Shown here: positions 24,989-34,633 of the stretch, piece by piece
Layout of the letters: every line of letters starts with the position of its first letter
Numbering within the stretch: the first letter of the stretch is position 1
Source: an uncultured Phycisphaerales bacterium
Lineage (GTDB): Bacteria > Planctomycetota > Phycisphaerae > Phycisphaerales > UBA1924
Length of the DNA: 64,000 nt
Reading direction: 5' to 3'
Assembly: GCA_937995595.1 (NCBI GenBank)
Contig: CALKJW010000007.1
Coordinates: forward strand, 59,134 to 123,133
Notes under the pieces: generated by a model
Database searches by the model: none
Seen by the model: only the letters and a program-made list of their open reading frames with translations
What the model was told of the DNA's origin: nothing
Translations under genes and position numbers: made by a program

Positions 24989-26221
24989 TCACTCAGCGGC
25001 CGGGCCGAGCGCGCCGAGGATCTCCTCCGCCGCGGCGACGGCGGCGTTGCGGCCCTCGAAACGCCTGCACAACTGTGCAAGTTCGCGGCGCTGGTCGTCG
25101 GCGTAGTTGGTGCGGCGCATGAACTTGATGACCTCCAGCGCCAGGTCCTCGCCGTCGGCGCGGTAGTAGGGGATGAGTTCGGGCACGACGGCCCGCTCGG
25201 CGATGAGATTGGGCAGCGTGTAGAAGCGCGTCGACACGAGCAGGCGTCCGAGCGTCTCGAACATCAGCCGGTTGGGGCAGTAGAACGTCGCCATGGGCTT
25301 GTGCTGGCGCGCGATCTGCAGCGTCACGGTGCCGCTGACGACCAGCGCGTAGTCGCACCAGCGGATAACCGCGTCGGTGTCGCCCGCGACGATCGACAGC
25401 CGCTCGGGCCATTGGCCGTCGCCCAGCGAGCGGGCCCGCTCGCGCAGGCTCGCCGCGACCTGCGGCGTCGTCGCGGCGACCACGCCCGTGGCCGAGGGGA
25501 AGTCGCGGATCAGGCGCTTGAACGCGTCGAGCAGGCGCGGCCACGACGCCCGCAACTCCGCCGGGCGCGAACCGGGCATCAGCGCGACGCGCGGCGCCCC
25601 CCCACCCCCCCCACCCCCCCCACCACTACCGCCACCACTGCTCGCCCCGCCGGCGCCGATGCGCGCGGCGCGCCGGTCGAGGTCGGCAAGGTCGAGGGGC
25701 TGGTCGAACAACGGGTGGCCGATGAACCGCGCCGGGATGCCGCGCTGCTGGAACCAGTCCTCCTCGAACGGCAGCAGGCAGAGCACCTTGTCCGTCAGTC
25801 TGCGCAGTTTGCGTTTCCGCCACTCGCCCCACGCCCACATCTGCGGCGCGACGAGGTGGACGATCCGCATGCCGGCGCGCCGGGCCAGCGCGCACACCGG
25901 GAAGTTCGCCGCGGGCGAATCGACCGGCACGTGCACCGCGGCGAGCCGCTCGCGCATCCAGCATCGGATGTCGCGCTTGATGGCCAGATGCTCGATGACC
26001 TTCCGCGGGCCGGGCAGGCCCATCACCGCGTTGCCGCCCGTGCGACCGACCAGCGCGGCCCCCGCCCGCTCCATCTTCGGCCCGCCCCAGGCGTAGATCG
26101 GCAGCCCCGGCTCGCGCCGGCGCAGTTCCGCGATCACCGCCGCGGCGTGGTCGTCGCCGCTTGGCTCAAAGGCGGTGAACAGCACGGCCCGTGCCGGCGG
26201 GATTGTGGCGAGAGCGTCCAC
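24989..26221 (-). CDS. lpxB: Lipid-A-disaccharide synthase
   Basis: Encodes 410 residues from the GTG at 26221; an in-frame GTG at 26260 is the alternative but lies upstream of a TACCCT hexamer. LpxB joins UDP-2,3-diacylglucosamine and lipid X to make the lipid A disaccharide at the inner membrane, so this organism should make lipopolysaccharide. EPSGDDHAAAVI (usual SGE-x-G region), WGGPKMERAGA, VMGLPGPRK, VAPQMWAWGEWRKRKLRRL and FIGHPLFD are family motifs, as are ALMPGSRPAELRASWPRLLD and YALVVSGTVTLQIARQHKP. A nine-glycine run encoded by C-runs (25597-25621) is inserted near residue 210. Confidence 0.93.
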   Translation of the reverse strand: MDALATIPPARAVLFTAFEPSGDDHAAAVIAELRRREPGLPIYAWGGPKMERAGAALVGRTGGNAVMGLPGPRKVIEHLAIKRDIRCWMRERLAAVHVPVDSPAANFPVCALARRAGMRIVHLVAPQMWAWGEWRKRKLRRLTDKVLCLLPFEEDWFQQRGIPARFIGHPLFDQPLDLADLDRRAARIGAGGASSGGGSGGGGGGGGGAPRVALMPGSRPAELRASWPRLLDAFKRLIRDFPSATGVVAATTPQVAASLRERARSLGDGQWPERLSIVAGDTDAVIRWCDYALVVSGTVTLQIARQHKPMATFYCPNRLMFETLGRLLVSTRFYTLPNLIAERAVVPELIPYYRADGEDLALEVIKFMRRTNYADDQRRELAQLCRRFEGRNAAVAAAEEILGALGPAAE

Positions 26222-26282
26222 AGGGCGAGCAGGGTAGCAATGGCGGAGCCCGGGCAGCACGCCGGCGAGCGCCCGCCGCGGG

Positions 26283-27116
26283 TCATGCCGACGCGCGGAC
26301 CGGGATCATGCACACCGTCAGCAGTTTGTTGCCGATGCGGTCGGTCACGGCGATCTCGCGCGTCAGGGGCGCGGCGATCGGCAGGCCGCGGTCGAGGCAG
26401 CGGTGCAGCATCTGCGCCAGATCGTGCTCGGCGGTCGCGCGGTCGTGGGTGAAGAGCAGGACCATCGCCGCGGCGTGCCGGATGCGGCCGTCGGCCGAGA
26501 GTTTGCGGATGTCCGCGGCGGGGCCGCGCGTCAGTTCCGAGGCGTAGGCGTTGTTCGGCCCGGCGATGCCCGCCGAGTAGGTGAACTGGCCGACCAGTTT
26601 GACCTCCATCCAGAAGGCGTCCTCGGGCGGGCAGGTATCGGGCGCGGGCGACGGCGGGGGCTCGGCCTCTTCGACGGCGGCAAAGAGCGTGCCCGCGGCC
26701 TGCCGCCTCCGGGCCCGCGCGGTCTTGACCAGCGCGAGCGGGTCGCCGAGTCTCAGGCCCGCGGCGGGCGTCAGCACCAGGTCGCAGCGCATGCGGTCGC
26801 GCGGGTCGGGCAGTTCGCCCGTGACCGGGTCCGCCGCGGCAAGCAGGACGTCCGAGTCGGCGTCGGTGTCGTGCGGCGGCGAGTGGGAGCGTTCGGCCCT
26901 GGAACCGCCGCGGCGCTTGCGGCGCCACTCGTGCGGGTACGGCTGCTCGCGCAGCACGCCGAGGGGGAGCGAGCCCAGCGCCGCGGCCATCAGCGCGTGG
27001 AACCGGACCTCCGACAGCGCGTCGAGCCCGTGCACCGCGTGCTCGTCGCGCAGGGCCGCCTCGCGGGCTTTGAGCGCACCGGCGATGGTGTCGAGCAGGT
27101 CGTCGGGGAGGTACAC
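26283..27116 (-). CDS. Protein of unknown function with a possible PD-(D/E)XK nuclease-like core
   Basis: Encodes 277 residues from a GTG five bases after TACAGT. There is no signal peptide. The middle has MRCDLVLTPAAG followed, after an acidic Pro-rich linker, by FWMEVKLVGQFTYSAGIAGP. A D-x(n)-E-x-K arrangement in strands is the pattern of PD-(D/E)XK enzymes. The C-terminal half (RIRHAAAMVLLFTHDRATAE, then TDRIGNKLLTVCMIPV) reads like a folded alpha/beta domain. I do not recognise the family. It stands alone between lpxB and a divergent AGCS gene. Confidence 0.6.
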   Translation of the reverse strand: MYLPDDLLDTIAGALKAREAALRDEHAVHGLDALSEVRFHALMAAALGSLPLGVLREQPYPHEWRRKRRGGSRAERSHSPPHDTDADSDVLLAAADPVTGELPDPRDRMRCDLVLTPAAGLRLGDPLALVKTARARRRQAAGTLFAAVEEAEPPPSPAPDTCPPEDAFWMEVKLVGQFTYSAGIAGPNNAYASELTRGPAADIRKLSADGRIRHAAAMVLLFTHDRATAEHDLAQMLHRCLDRGLPIAAPLTREIAVTDRIGNKLLTVCMIPVRASA

Positions 27117-27279
27117 GGGGGACTGTAGATCGCGGCAGACCGCGTCGCCGGTCGTGGAAAACCCACGCGCCGGCCCGGTTCGGGTCGGGGCCGCGTTGCA
27201 ATTTCGCGAAGTATCGGCCATGATCCGCGTCCCGAAGAGCCGCCCCAGCGGGGGCGACCCCGTCGAACCGGAGAACCGC

Positions 27280-29043
<1,764 letters not shown>

Positions 29044-29072
29044 CAGACACAGACCGCGACCGCGCCGCGGGG

Positions 29073-29600
29073 CTAAGCGCCCTCGGTGTGCGCGCCCAGC
29101 AGCGACGCGACCTTGTCGATCAACTCCCGCGCTTCGACGGCCGCGGCGGCGCGCGAACGGCGCACCGCGGCCATGAACGCCGGCGGGCAGAACGGCGCGG
29201 TCAGCGGCAGGTACCACGCGTACGTCACCCAGTCCGGCAGCGACATGTACCACGACGAGTACGTGCGCAGCAGCGAGTCGGTCAGCCAGACGCCGGGCCA
29301 GACCGTCACGACCAGCGCCGACGCAAAGACCGCGGGCACGAGCGGCTTCAGGCGCAACTTGAACGTCACGCGCGTGACGCCCTCGGCGCGGTGCGCCGTC
29401 GCGACCAGCACCGACTCGAACGGCGTGCCGAAATCCGTGATCGTGAACAGCACGCCCGCCCTCGGCGCGCCGGCAAACCCCGGCAGTTTGCCGCGGCGTG
29501 CCGCCTCGTCGAGCCGCGCCACGATCGCCGCCTCGTCGAGCGGGCACACGACCGCGGGCAGCGGCGAGGGCAGAATGTTCGGCTTGGGTTCGGATTGCAT
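29073..29600 (-). CDS. Hypothetical protein with hydrophobic segments
   Basis: Encodes 175 residues. The N-terminal half is soluble with IVARLDEAARRGKLPGF and GVLFTITDFGTPFESVLVAT. Two moderately hydrophobic stretches follow (PAVFASALVVTVWPGVWLTD and WVTYAWYLPLTAPF), probably a membrane hairpin. The C-terminal helix AAAAVEARELIDKVASLLG may be cytoplasmic. I do not recognise it. Similar proteins with two central helices occur as uncharacterised planctomycete proteins, but this is only an impression. It is convergent with the AGCS gene. Confidence 0.6.
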   Translation of the reverse strand: MQSEPKPNILPSPLPAVVCPLDEAAIVARLDEAARRGKLPGFAGAPRAGVLFTITDFGTPFESVLVATAHRAEGVTRVTFKLRLKPLVPAVFASALVVTVWPGVWLTDSLLRTYSSWYMSLPDWVTYAWYLPLTAPFCPPAFMAAVRRSRAAAAVEARELIDKVASLLGAHTEGA

Positions 29601-29705
29601 GGCGGGCGTCGCGCGTGCGTGCGGTCTGTTCGGGCGACGTGGTAGATCGGACCGTGCACCGGGCCGCGTTCACATGGTGGCACGCGCCTTGCCCCGCTAC
29701 CGTGC

Positions 29706-30218
29706 ATGACCGTGCGGCCCGCGTCCGTTCAACCCGCGTTGCGATTGGTGCGCCCCGATGTTGCCCCGGCAGGACGGGTGTTGACTTCACGCAACGCCGC
29801 CGATCCGCGGGCCGGGTCGGCGCGTCGCGCGGTCGAGGCGGAGAACGCCGCCGCGGCGGCGCTGTCGCCGCTCGACGCCCGCTGGGTCTTCGCGACCAGC
29901 GTCGCGCGCGAGATCGAACTCTCGGGCGCGCCGGCGGCGGGGGTGCTCGCGCCCGAGCGGCGCCGCAACCTGTCGCGACTGGCCACGCGGCTCGGCCTCC
30001 GCGCCTTCGACGCGAACCTGGTCATCGCGATCGTGCAGGACGGCTGCCGCAGCGGCGAGGGCGCGCTCTCGCCGCGCGTCGGCGAACGCCTCACCCTCGT
30101 GCGCGCCGCCGAACAGCGGCCGGAGATGACCGGGCGCGAACTGGCCGCGTGGCTGCTCGCCAGCGCGTGCATGGCCGTCACCATCGGCCTCGCGCTGGCG
30201 CGGTGGATCTCGTCCTGA
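29706..30218 (+). CDS. Hypothetical tail-anchored protein
   Basis: Encodes 170 residues. It has a disordered Arg/Ala-rich N-terminus, a helical middle (DARWVFATSVAREIE, RRRNLSRLATRLGLRAFDAN), and one C-terminal hydrophobic segment (LAAWLLASACMAVTIGLALA) followed by RWISS. That is the topology of a tail-anchored inner-membrane protein. No family is recognised. The ATG is two bases after TACCGT and has no Shine-Dalgarno sequence, so the start is uncertain; a downstream start cannot be excluded. Confidence 0.55.
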   Translation: MTVRPASVQPALRLVRPDVAPAGRVLTSRNAADPRAGSARRAVEAENAAAAALSPLDARWVFATSVAREIELSGAPAAGVLAPERRRNLSRLATRLGLRAFDANLVIAIVQDGCRSGEGALSPRVGERLTLVRAAEQRPEMTGRELAAWLLASACMAVTIGLALARWISS

Positions 30219-30282
30219 ACGAGCGGCGCGCAACCGGCAGGTCTTGGTATGCTCGGGTCGCGGGGCAGACGCGGCCGGCGAA

Positions 30283-30657
30283 GTGCTCTCAAAGATCGGA
30301 CGCTTCGAGGAGGCCGCGCAGCGCCTGGAACCGAGCCTGATCCGCCCTCTGGCCGCCGCGCGGCCGGACCGCCGCCTCATCGCCGCCATCCGCCTCAGAC
30401 TCGCCGCGGCGCACATGGCCACTGGGAACGACCAGGCCGGGCGTGTCGCGCTCTGCCTTGCGCTGTCCGAGGGCCGGCATGTTCGTCCGGCGTCGGACGA
30501 TGCGCAGCGCCGGATGGAGCGAATCACGGCCGCGCTGCGCGCGAACGGCTGGCAGGTCGACGAGCGGCTGCGGCCCGCGGCGGGCGACATGGCGTGGCTT
30601 CTTGACCGCAACGAGTTTCGGGGCGTCTGGCACCTGATGACCTCCCCCGACGATTGA
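30283..30657 (+). CDS. Small hypothetical protein, TPR-like helices
   Basis: Encodes 124 residues from GTG 30283; an in-frame TTG at 30244 would add 13. The N-terminal two thirds look like paired helices (GRFEEAAQRLEPSLIRP, then RRLIAAIRLRLAAAHMATG and DQAGRVALCLALSEGRHV), reminiscent of a degenerate tetratricopeptide pair. The rest (WQVDERLRPAAGDMAWLLDR) has no recognisable domain. It lies 39 bases ahead of the peroxiredoxin gene on the same strand. Coding is supported by frame length and codon bias only. Confidence 0.45.
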   Translation: MLSKIGRFEEAAQRLEPSLIRPLAAARPDRRLIAAIRLRLAAAHMATGNDQAGRVALCLALSEGRHVRPASDDAQRRMERITAALRANGWQVDERLRPAAGDMAWLLDRNEFRGVWHLMTSPDD

Positions 30658-30696
30658 TCGCGACCAACGCCGCTACGCTCCCGCCGGAGGTTGCCC

Positions 30697-31188
30697 ATGC
30701 CCCTCGTCGAGATCGGCGCCCGCGCGCCGGCGTTCACGCTCCGCGACCAGAACAACGACCAGCGCTCGCTCGCGGAGTTCCGCGGCCGGCCCGTGGTGAT
30801 CTACTTCTACCCCGAGGACGACACGCCGCTGTGCACCGCGCAGGCGTGCGACCTGCGCGATGCGCACGCCGGGATCGCCGCGCTGGGCGCGGCCGTGCTG
30901 GGCATCAGCCCCGACACGGTGGAGTCGCACGCGGCGTTCGCGAAGAAGTTCGGACTGCCCTTCGCGCTGCTGGCCGACGTGCCCGATGCGCGCGGCACGC
31001 CGCGCGTGAGCGCCAAATACGGCGCATGGGGCGAGAAGTCGATGTACGGCCGGACGGTCGTCGGCATGCTGCGCACGACGTACCTGATCGACGCGCAGGG
31101 CCGCGTCGCGCGGCGGTGGGACCGCGTCAGGACGCCGGGGCACGCCCATCGCGTGCTCGAAGCGGTCAAGGCTCTGGCCGGAGGCTGA
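30697..31188 (+). CDS. bcp: Peroxiredoxin, Bcp/PrxQ type
   Basis: Encodes 163 residues from the ATG six bases after GGAGG. It is a thioredoxin-dependent thiol peroxidase that reduces hydrogen peroxide and organic hydroperoxides in the cytosol. PVVIYFYPEDDTPLCTAQAC holds the peroxidatic Cys, with the resolving Cys five residues later, the atypical 2-Cys PrxQ arrangement. VLGISPDTVESHAAFAKKF and RTTYLIDAQGRVARRW complete the fold. The usual TPGC is TPLC here. No signal peptide. Confidence 0.93.
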   Translation: MPLVEIGARAPAFTLRDQNNDQRSLAEFRGRPVVIYFYPEDDTPLCTAQACDLRDAHAGIAALGAAVLGISPDTVESHAAFAKKFGLPFALLADVPDARGTPRVSAKYGAWGEKSMYGRTVVGMLRTTYLIDAQGRVARRWDRVRTPGHAHRVLEAVKALAGG

Positions 31189-31225
31189 AGTGGCGTGCCG
31201 GGTCCATTGGCGGTGTGCACCGACC

Positions 31226-31255
31226 AAGGACTCGGCACTCCGGACTCTGGACCCA
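31226..31255. repeat. Degenerate GACTC-type repeat
   Basis: The segment reads GGACTCGGCACTCCGGACTC followed by TGGACCCA and resembles the GACTCAG cluster at 13223-13300. It lies in the 317-base spacer between bcp and the POT transporter gene. That spacer also holds the palindromic element at 31311-31423 and, near 31484-31495, CCCACATCCGAC, which recurs at 13314-13324. No gene is seen in the spacer. Confidence 0.45.
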
Positions 31256-31310
31256 CGTCCACGTATACAGACTCTCGCTCGATCTCGGGCGTGATGGAGC
31301 AAAGGCGGGA

Positions 31311-31423
31311 CTCACCGCAGAGCCGCCGAGGACGCTGAGAGAGCGGGAGGAACAGAGGATCGACCGTGAGTTCCGAAGCGTTCGCGATCGCTGATGGCTC
31401 GGCGCTCTCTGCGCTTCTGCGGT
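31311..31423. repeat. MITE-like palindromic element (CACCGCAGAG family)
   Basis: The 113-base segment begins TCACCGCAGAGCCGCCGAGG and ends with the complement of TCACCGCAGAAGCGCAGAGA. The ends are therefore imperfect inverted repeats of about 20 bases. Sequences of the type CACCGCAGAGGCGCAGAGA are known as dispersed intergenic elements in many unrelated bacterial genomes. No transposase is present, and target-site duplications are not evident. Confidence 0.65.
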
Positions 31424-31505
31424 GAATGTCTTTCGAACCTTCTTCGCGGCACGGGTGTGATCGGGAAGGCATATTCCATGCGTCATCCCACATCCGACAT
31501 CGTTC

Positions 31506-33455
31506 TCACGCCCGCCCGTGCGACATCTTCTTGAGCACGGGCACCAGCGCCAGCAGCACCACGCCCGCCGCGCAGGGCGCAAGGACGAAGATCAGGAAGA
31601 AGCCGGCGTAGCCGGGCAGGATGAACCCGGCCTTGGCGATGTTGTCGATCTGCCCGGCGGTCTGGCCGGCGATCCAGTTGGCGAAGAAGTTGGCCAGGAA
31701 CCAGATGCCCATCATCAGCGACGCGAACTTGAGCGGGGCGAGTTTCGTGACCGCCGACAGCCCGACCGGCGACAGGCACAACTCGGCGCAGGTGTGCACG
31801 AAGAACGCCAGCAGCACCCAGATGGGCGGGGCGAGTTGCCCGCCCGCGTTGGCCTGCGCGGCGAAGACCATGAAGATGAACCCCAGGCCCAGGGAGATCA
31901 GCCCGATGGCCATCTTCAGCGGCGTGCTCGGCTCGCGCCCCATCGTCGCCAGCCGCACCCACAGCGACGCGAACACCGGCGCGAGGATGAGGATGAACAG
32001 CGGGTTGATGGACTGCACCCACTCGGCGGGGAACATCGCCGGCCCGCCGTTCTCGGGCCTGCCGCCGACCATCCACGCGAGCCATCCGGGCAGCGAGCGG
32101 TCGCTGCGCTCCTCGGCGAAGATCGCGATGGACGTCGCCGACTGCTCGAAGGCGGTCCAGAAGAAGATCACGAAGAACGAGAGGATGCAGATGACGCCGA
32201 TGCGCTGCTTCTCGTCCCGGGTGAGCGGGCGCTGCGCCTCGGCGCGCGTCGCCGCGTCGGACTCGCTCGACCGCGGCGCCAGGCCGACGCCCGCCAGGTG
32301 CCTGGGCCGCCCGTGCAGGTACTGCAGCAGGCCGAGCACCATGCCCACGCCCGCGGCGCCGAAGCCCCACGACCACCCGTAGCGCACGCGCAGCCAGCCG
32401 CAGATAATCGGCGCGATGAACGCGCCGAGGTTGATGCCCATGTAGAAGATGGTGAAGCCCGCGTCGCGCCGCGGGTCCCCCTGCCGGTAGATCTGCCCGA
32501 CCATCGTCGAAACGTTGGCCTTGAAGAACCCCGTGCCGATGATGACCAGCGCCAGACCCGTGTAGAGCGAGGGAATGGTCTCGAGCATCATCGTGAAGTG
32601 CCCCGCGGCGATGATGACCCCGCCGATGATCAGGCACCGGTGCGTGCCCAGCCAGCGGTCGGCCAGATACCCGCCGAGGATCGGCAGCAGGTACACCAGG
32701 CCCGCGTACCACGCCATCAGGCTGCCGGCGCGCGGCTTGTCCCAGTTCAGGCCGCTCTGCTCGGTGTTGACCGTGAGTCTGTACTCCTGCGACTCGCCGG
32801 GCTTGAGTTCGCTCACGACCGGCGAGTTGGCCATGCCGATGGTGAAGTAGGTCTGCGGCCTGTCGCCGTCGCGCCGCACGCGCACCGACACCGTCAGCGG
32901 CCGGTCGGTCGGGTTGGTGACCTTCAGCACCGCCTCGTTGTTCTCCCAGTTCGTGACGTCGCGGCCCTTCCTGTCCTTGCCGGGGACCGCGCGGACGGCG
33001 TTGCTCGCCGGCGGCTCGATCGCCAGTCGCATCTGCGCCGAGGTCGGCGGCACCTCGACAGCCGGCGCCTGCGCGCCGGGCGCCTGCCCGATGGCGACGT
33101 GGTGCGCGAACGTGTGCAGGACCGGCGGGGGCCTGGGCGCATCCTTCGACAGCCCGAGCGCGCCCGCGTCGCGCGCCTCGATCTGCTCGACCTCGATGAA
33201 GTTGGTGTGCCACCCCGGCGCGAGCGTGGTGACCGAGATGATCTTCACGAGGTACAGGACCAGCAGCGCCTTCATGCCGTAGAAACTGAACCGCTCCCAC
33301 ATCTCCGTCATGAACAGCACGCGCAGGCCCGAGGGCTGGCGAACCTTCACCGGCGCGCTCGGACCGCCGGCCAGACCCCGCAGCGCGGCGTCGTCGAGGT
33401 CCTTGTCGCGCTCGCCGCCGATACCGCCGCCGATCACGTTGCGTGGGTCGCTCAT
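31506..33455 (-). CDS. POT/PTR-family peptide transporter with a large insertion
   Basis: Encodes 649 residues. It is a proton-coupled di/tripeptide symporter of the inner membrane. The POT motif is seen as FMTEMWERFSFYGMKALLVL (48-67), then ILGGYLADRWLG after the insertion, and FTIFYMGINLGAFIAP. About 12-14 helices are present. Bacterial POT proteins are about 450-520 residues; the extra length is a polar segment at about 77-240 between helices 1 and 2. It contains an Ig-like stretch (EAVLKVTNPTDRPLTVSVRV to EYRLTVNTEQ) that should be periplasmic. The ATG follows TACACT by seven bases. Confidence 0.9.
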   Translation of the reverse strand: MSDPRNVIGGGIGGERDKDLDDAALRGLAGGPSAPVKVRQPSGLRVLFMTEMWERFSFYGMKALLVLYLVKIISVTTLAPGWHTNFIEVEQIEARDAGALGLSKDAPRPPPVLHTFAHHVAIGQAPGAQAPAVEVPPTSAQMRLAIEPPASNAVRAVPGKDRKGRDVTNWENNEAVLKVTNPTDRPLTVSVRVRRDGDRPQTYFTIGMANSPVVSELKPGESQEYRLTVNTEQSGLNWDKPRAGSLMAWYAGLVYLLPILGGYLADRWLGTHRCLIIGGVIIAAGHFTMMLETIPSLYTGLALVIIGTGFFKANVSTMVGQIYRQGDPRRDAGFTIFYMGINLGAFIAPIICGWLRVRYGWSWGFGAAGVGMVLGLLQYLHGRPRHLAGVGLAPRSSESDAATRAEAQRPLTRDEKQRIGVICILSFFVIFFWTAFEQSATSIAIFAEERSDRSLPGWLAWMVGGRPENGGPAMFPAEWVQSINPLFILILAPVFASLWVRLATMGREPSTPLKMAIGLISLGLGFIFMVFAAQANAGGQLAPPIWVLLAFFVHTCAELCLSPVGLSAVTKLAPLKFASLMMGIWFLANFFANWIAGQTAGQIDNIAKAGFILPGYAGFFLIFVLAPCAAGVVLLALVPVLKKMSHGRA

Positions 33456-33545
33456 GGGGCGGAGTGTAAACGATGCGGGACGCGCGGAGCGGCAGGCCCG
33501 AACGCCGGGTTCGGAGCGTGGGGTGCGGAGTTCCTACCATCTGCC

Positions 33546-34490
33546 ATGCCCGCGGAGAACCCGGCGAACCGCCACACGCTCGCCTCGCTGGCCCGGATGG
33601 CCGCGGCGGGGACGCCCTTTGCCTGCCTGACGTGCTACGACGCGACCACCGCGCGGTGGCTGGCGCGCGGCGGCGTGCACGTGCTGCTCGTGGGCGACTC
33701 CGCGGCGGAGGTCGTGCTCGGCCTGCCGCGGACGATCGACATGCCGCTGGAGGTGCTGCTCGCGCTCACGGCGGGCGTGAAGCGCGGCGCGCCGGACGTC
33801 GTCGTCATGGGCGACATGCCCTTCATGTCGTACCACGCCGGCGAGGGCGACGCGGTCCGCAACGCCGGGCGCTTCCTGACCGAGGGTCTGGCCGACGTCG
33901 TGAAGATCGAGGCCGACGCGTCGTTCGCCCCGCTGGTCGAGAAGATGACCCGCGCGGGGATCCCGGTCTGCGGGCACGTGGGCAGCAGGCCGCAGCACGT
34001 CGCGCTCACCGGCGGGTACTCGTCGGCCGGGCGCACGGCGCAGGAGGCGCGGCGGATCGTCGACGACGCCGTCGCGCTCGAACGCGCCGGCGCGCGGTTG
34101 CTGCTGGTCGAAGCCGTGCCGCCCGACGTGACCCGCGCCGTGCTCGACGCGACGACCGTGCCGCTCATCGGCATCGGCGCAGGGACCGACTGCCACGGGC
34201 AGGTGCTGGTGTTACAGGACCTTGTCGGCATGACCGACCACCCGCCGCGGTTTGCCGAACCGGCCGCGAGCCTCGGCTGTAGTTTTGAGAGCGCGGCGAG
34301 AGAATGGGTCGCGCGGGTGGCGGAGCGCCGCATCGGCGGACAGGCCTACACCATGAAGCCCGGCGAGTTTCAGAAACTCGCCGCGGAGGGCTTCCCGGGG
34401 GTTGCGCGGCCGCCGAGGGCCGACGACACCTCTCAGAGGGCCGAACGGTCTTCGTCAACCCCCGCCGCGCCGGGCCGAACGGCCTGTTGA
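33546..34490 (+). CDS. panB: 3-methyl-2-oxobutanoate hydroxymethyltransferase
   Basis: Encodes 314 residues. PanB adds a hydroxymethyl group from methylene-tetrahydrofolate to 3-methyl-2-oxobutanoate, the first committed step of pantothenate and CoA synthesis. FACLTCYDATTARWLARGGV, LLVGDSAAEVVLGLPRTI (usual VGDSLG-V), VVMGDMPFMSYH, VKIEADASF, CGHVGSRPQHV and LIGIGAGTDCHGQVLVLQDL are the family motifs and cover the magnesium ligands (Asp, Glu) in the TIM barrel. The C-terminal 30 residues are low-complexity. panC and panD are not nearby. TACCAT lies five bases before the ATG. Confidence 0.93.
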   Translation: MPAENPANRHTLASLARMAAAGTPFACLTCYDATTARWLARGGVHVLLVGDSAAEVVLGLPRTIDMPLEVLLALTAGVKRGAPDVVVMGDMPFMSYHAGEGDAVRNAGRFLTEGLADVVKIEADASFAPLVEKMTRAGIPVCGHVGSRPQHVALTGGYSSAGRTAQEARRIVDDAVALERAGARLLLVEAVPPDVTRAVLDATTVPLIGIGAGTDCHGQVLVLQDLVGMTDHPPRFAEPAASLGCSFESAAREWVARVAERRIGGQAYTMKPGEFQKLAAEGFPGVARPPRADDTSQRAERSSSTPAAPGRTAC

Positions 34491-34633
34491 ATCCTGCCGG
34501 GCGCTTCGCCGAACAACCCGTGGCGGAGATCCCGGTTGAATAGCTGGCCGGGCACGGGCCCGTCGGGCCGGTCGCGCGGGTGCGGGATGTTCGGCGTCCG
34601 CGACGAAGAACAGCCGAAGACAGGTGACAACCC

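Noticed and set aside
29641..29705. TACCGT at 29698-29703 as another leaderless promoter
   Set aside because: It ends only two bases before the ATG, too close for a -10 serving that start codon.
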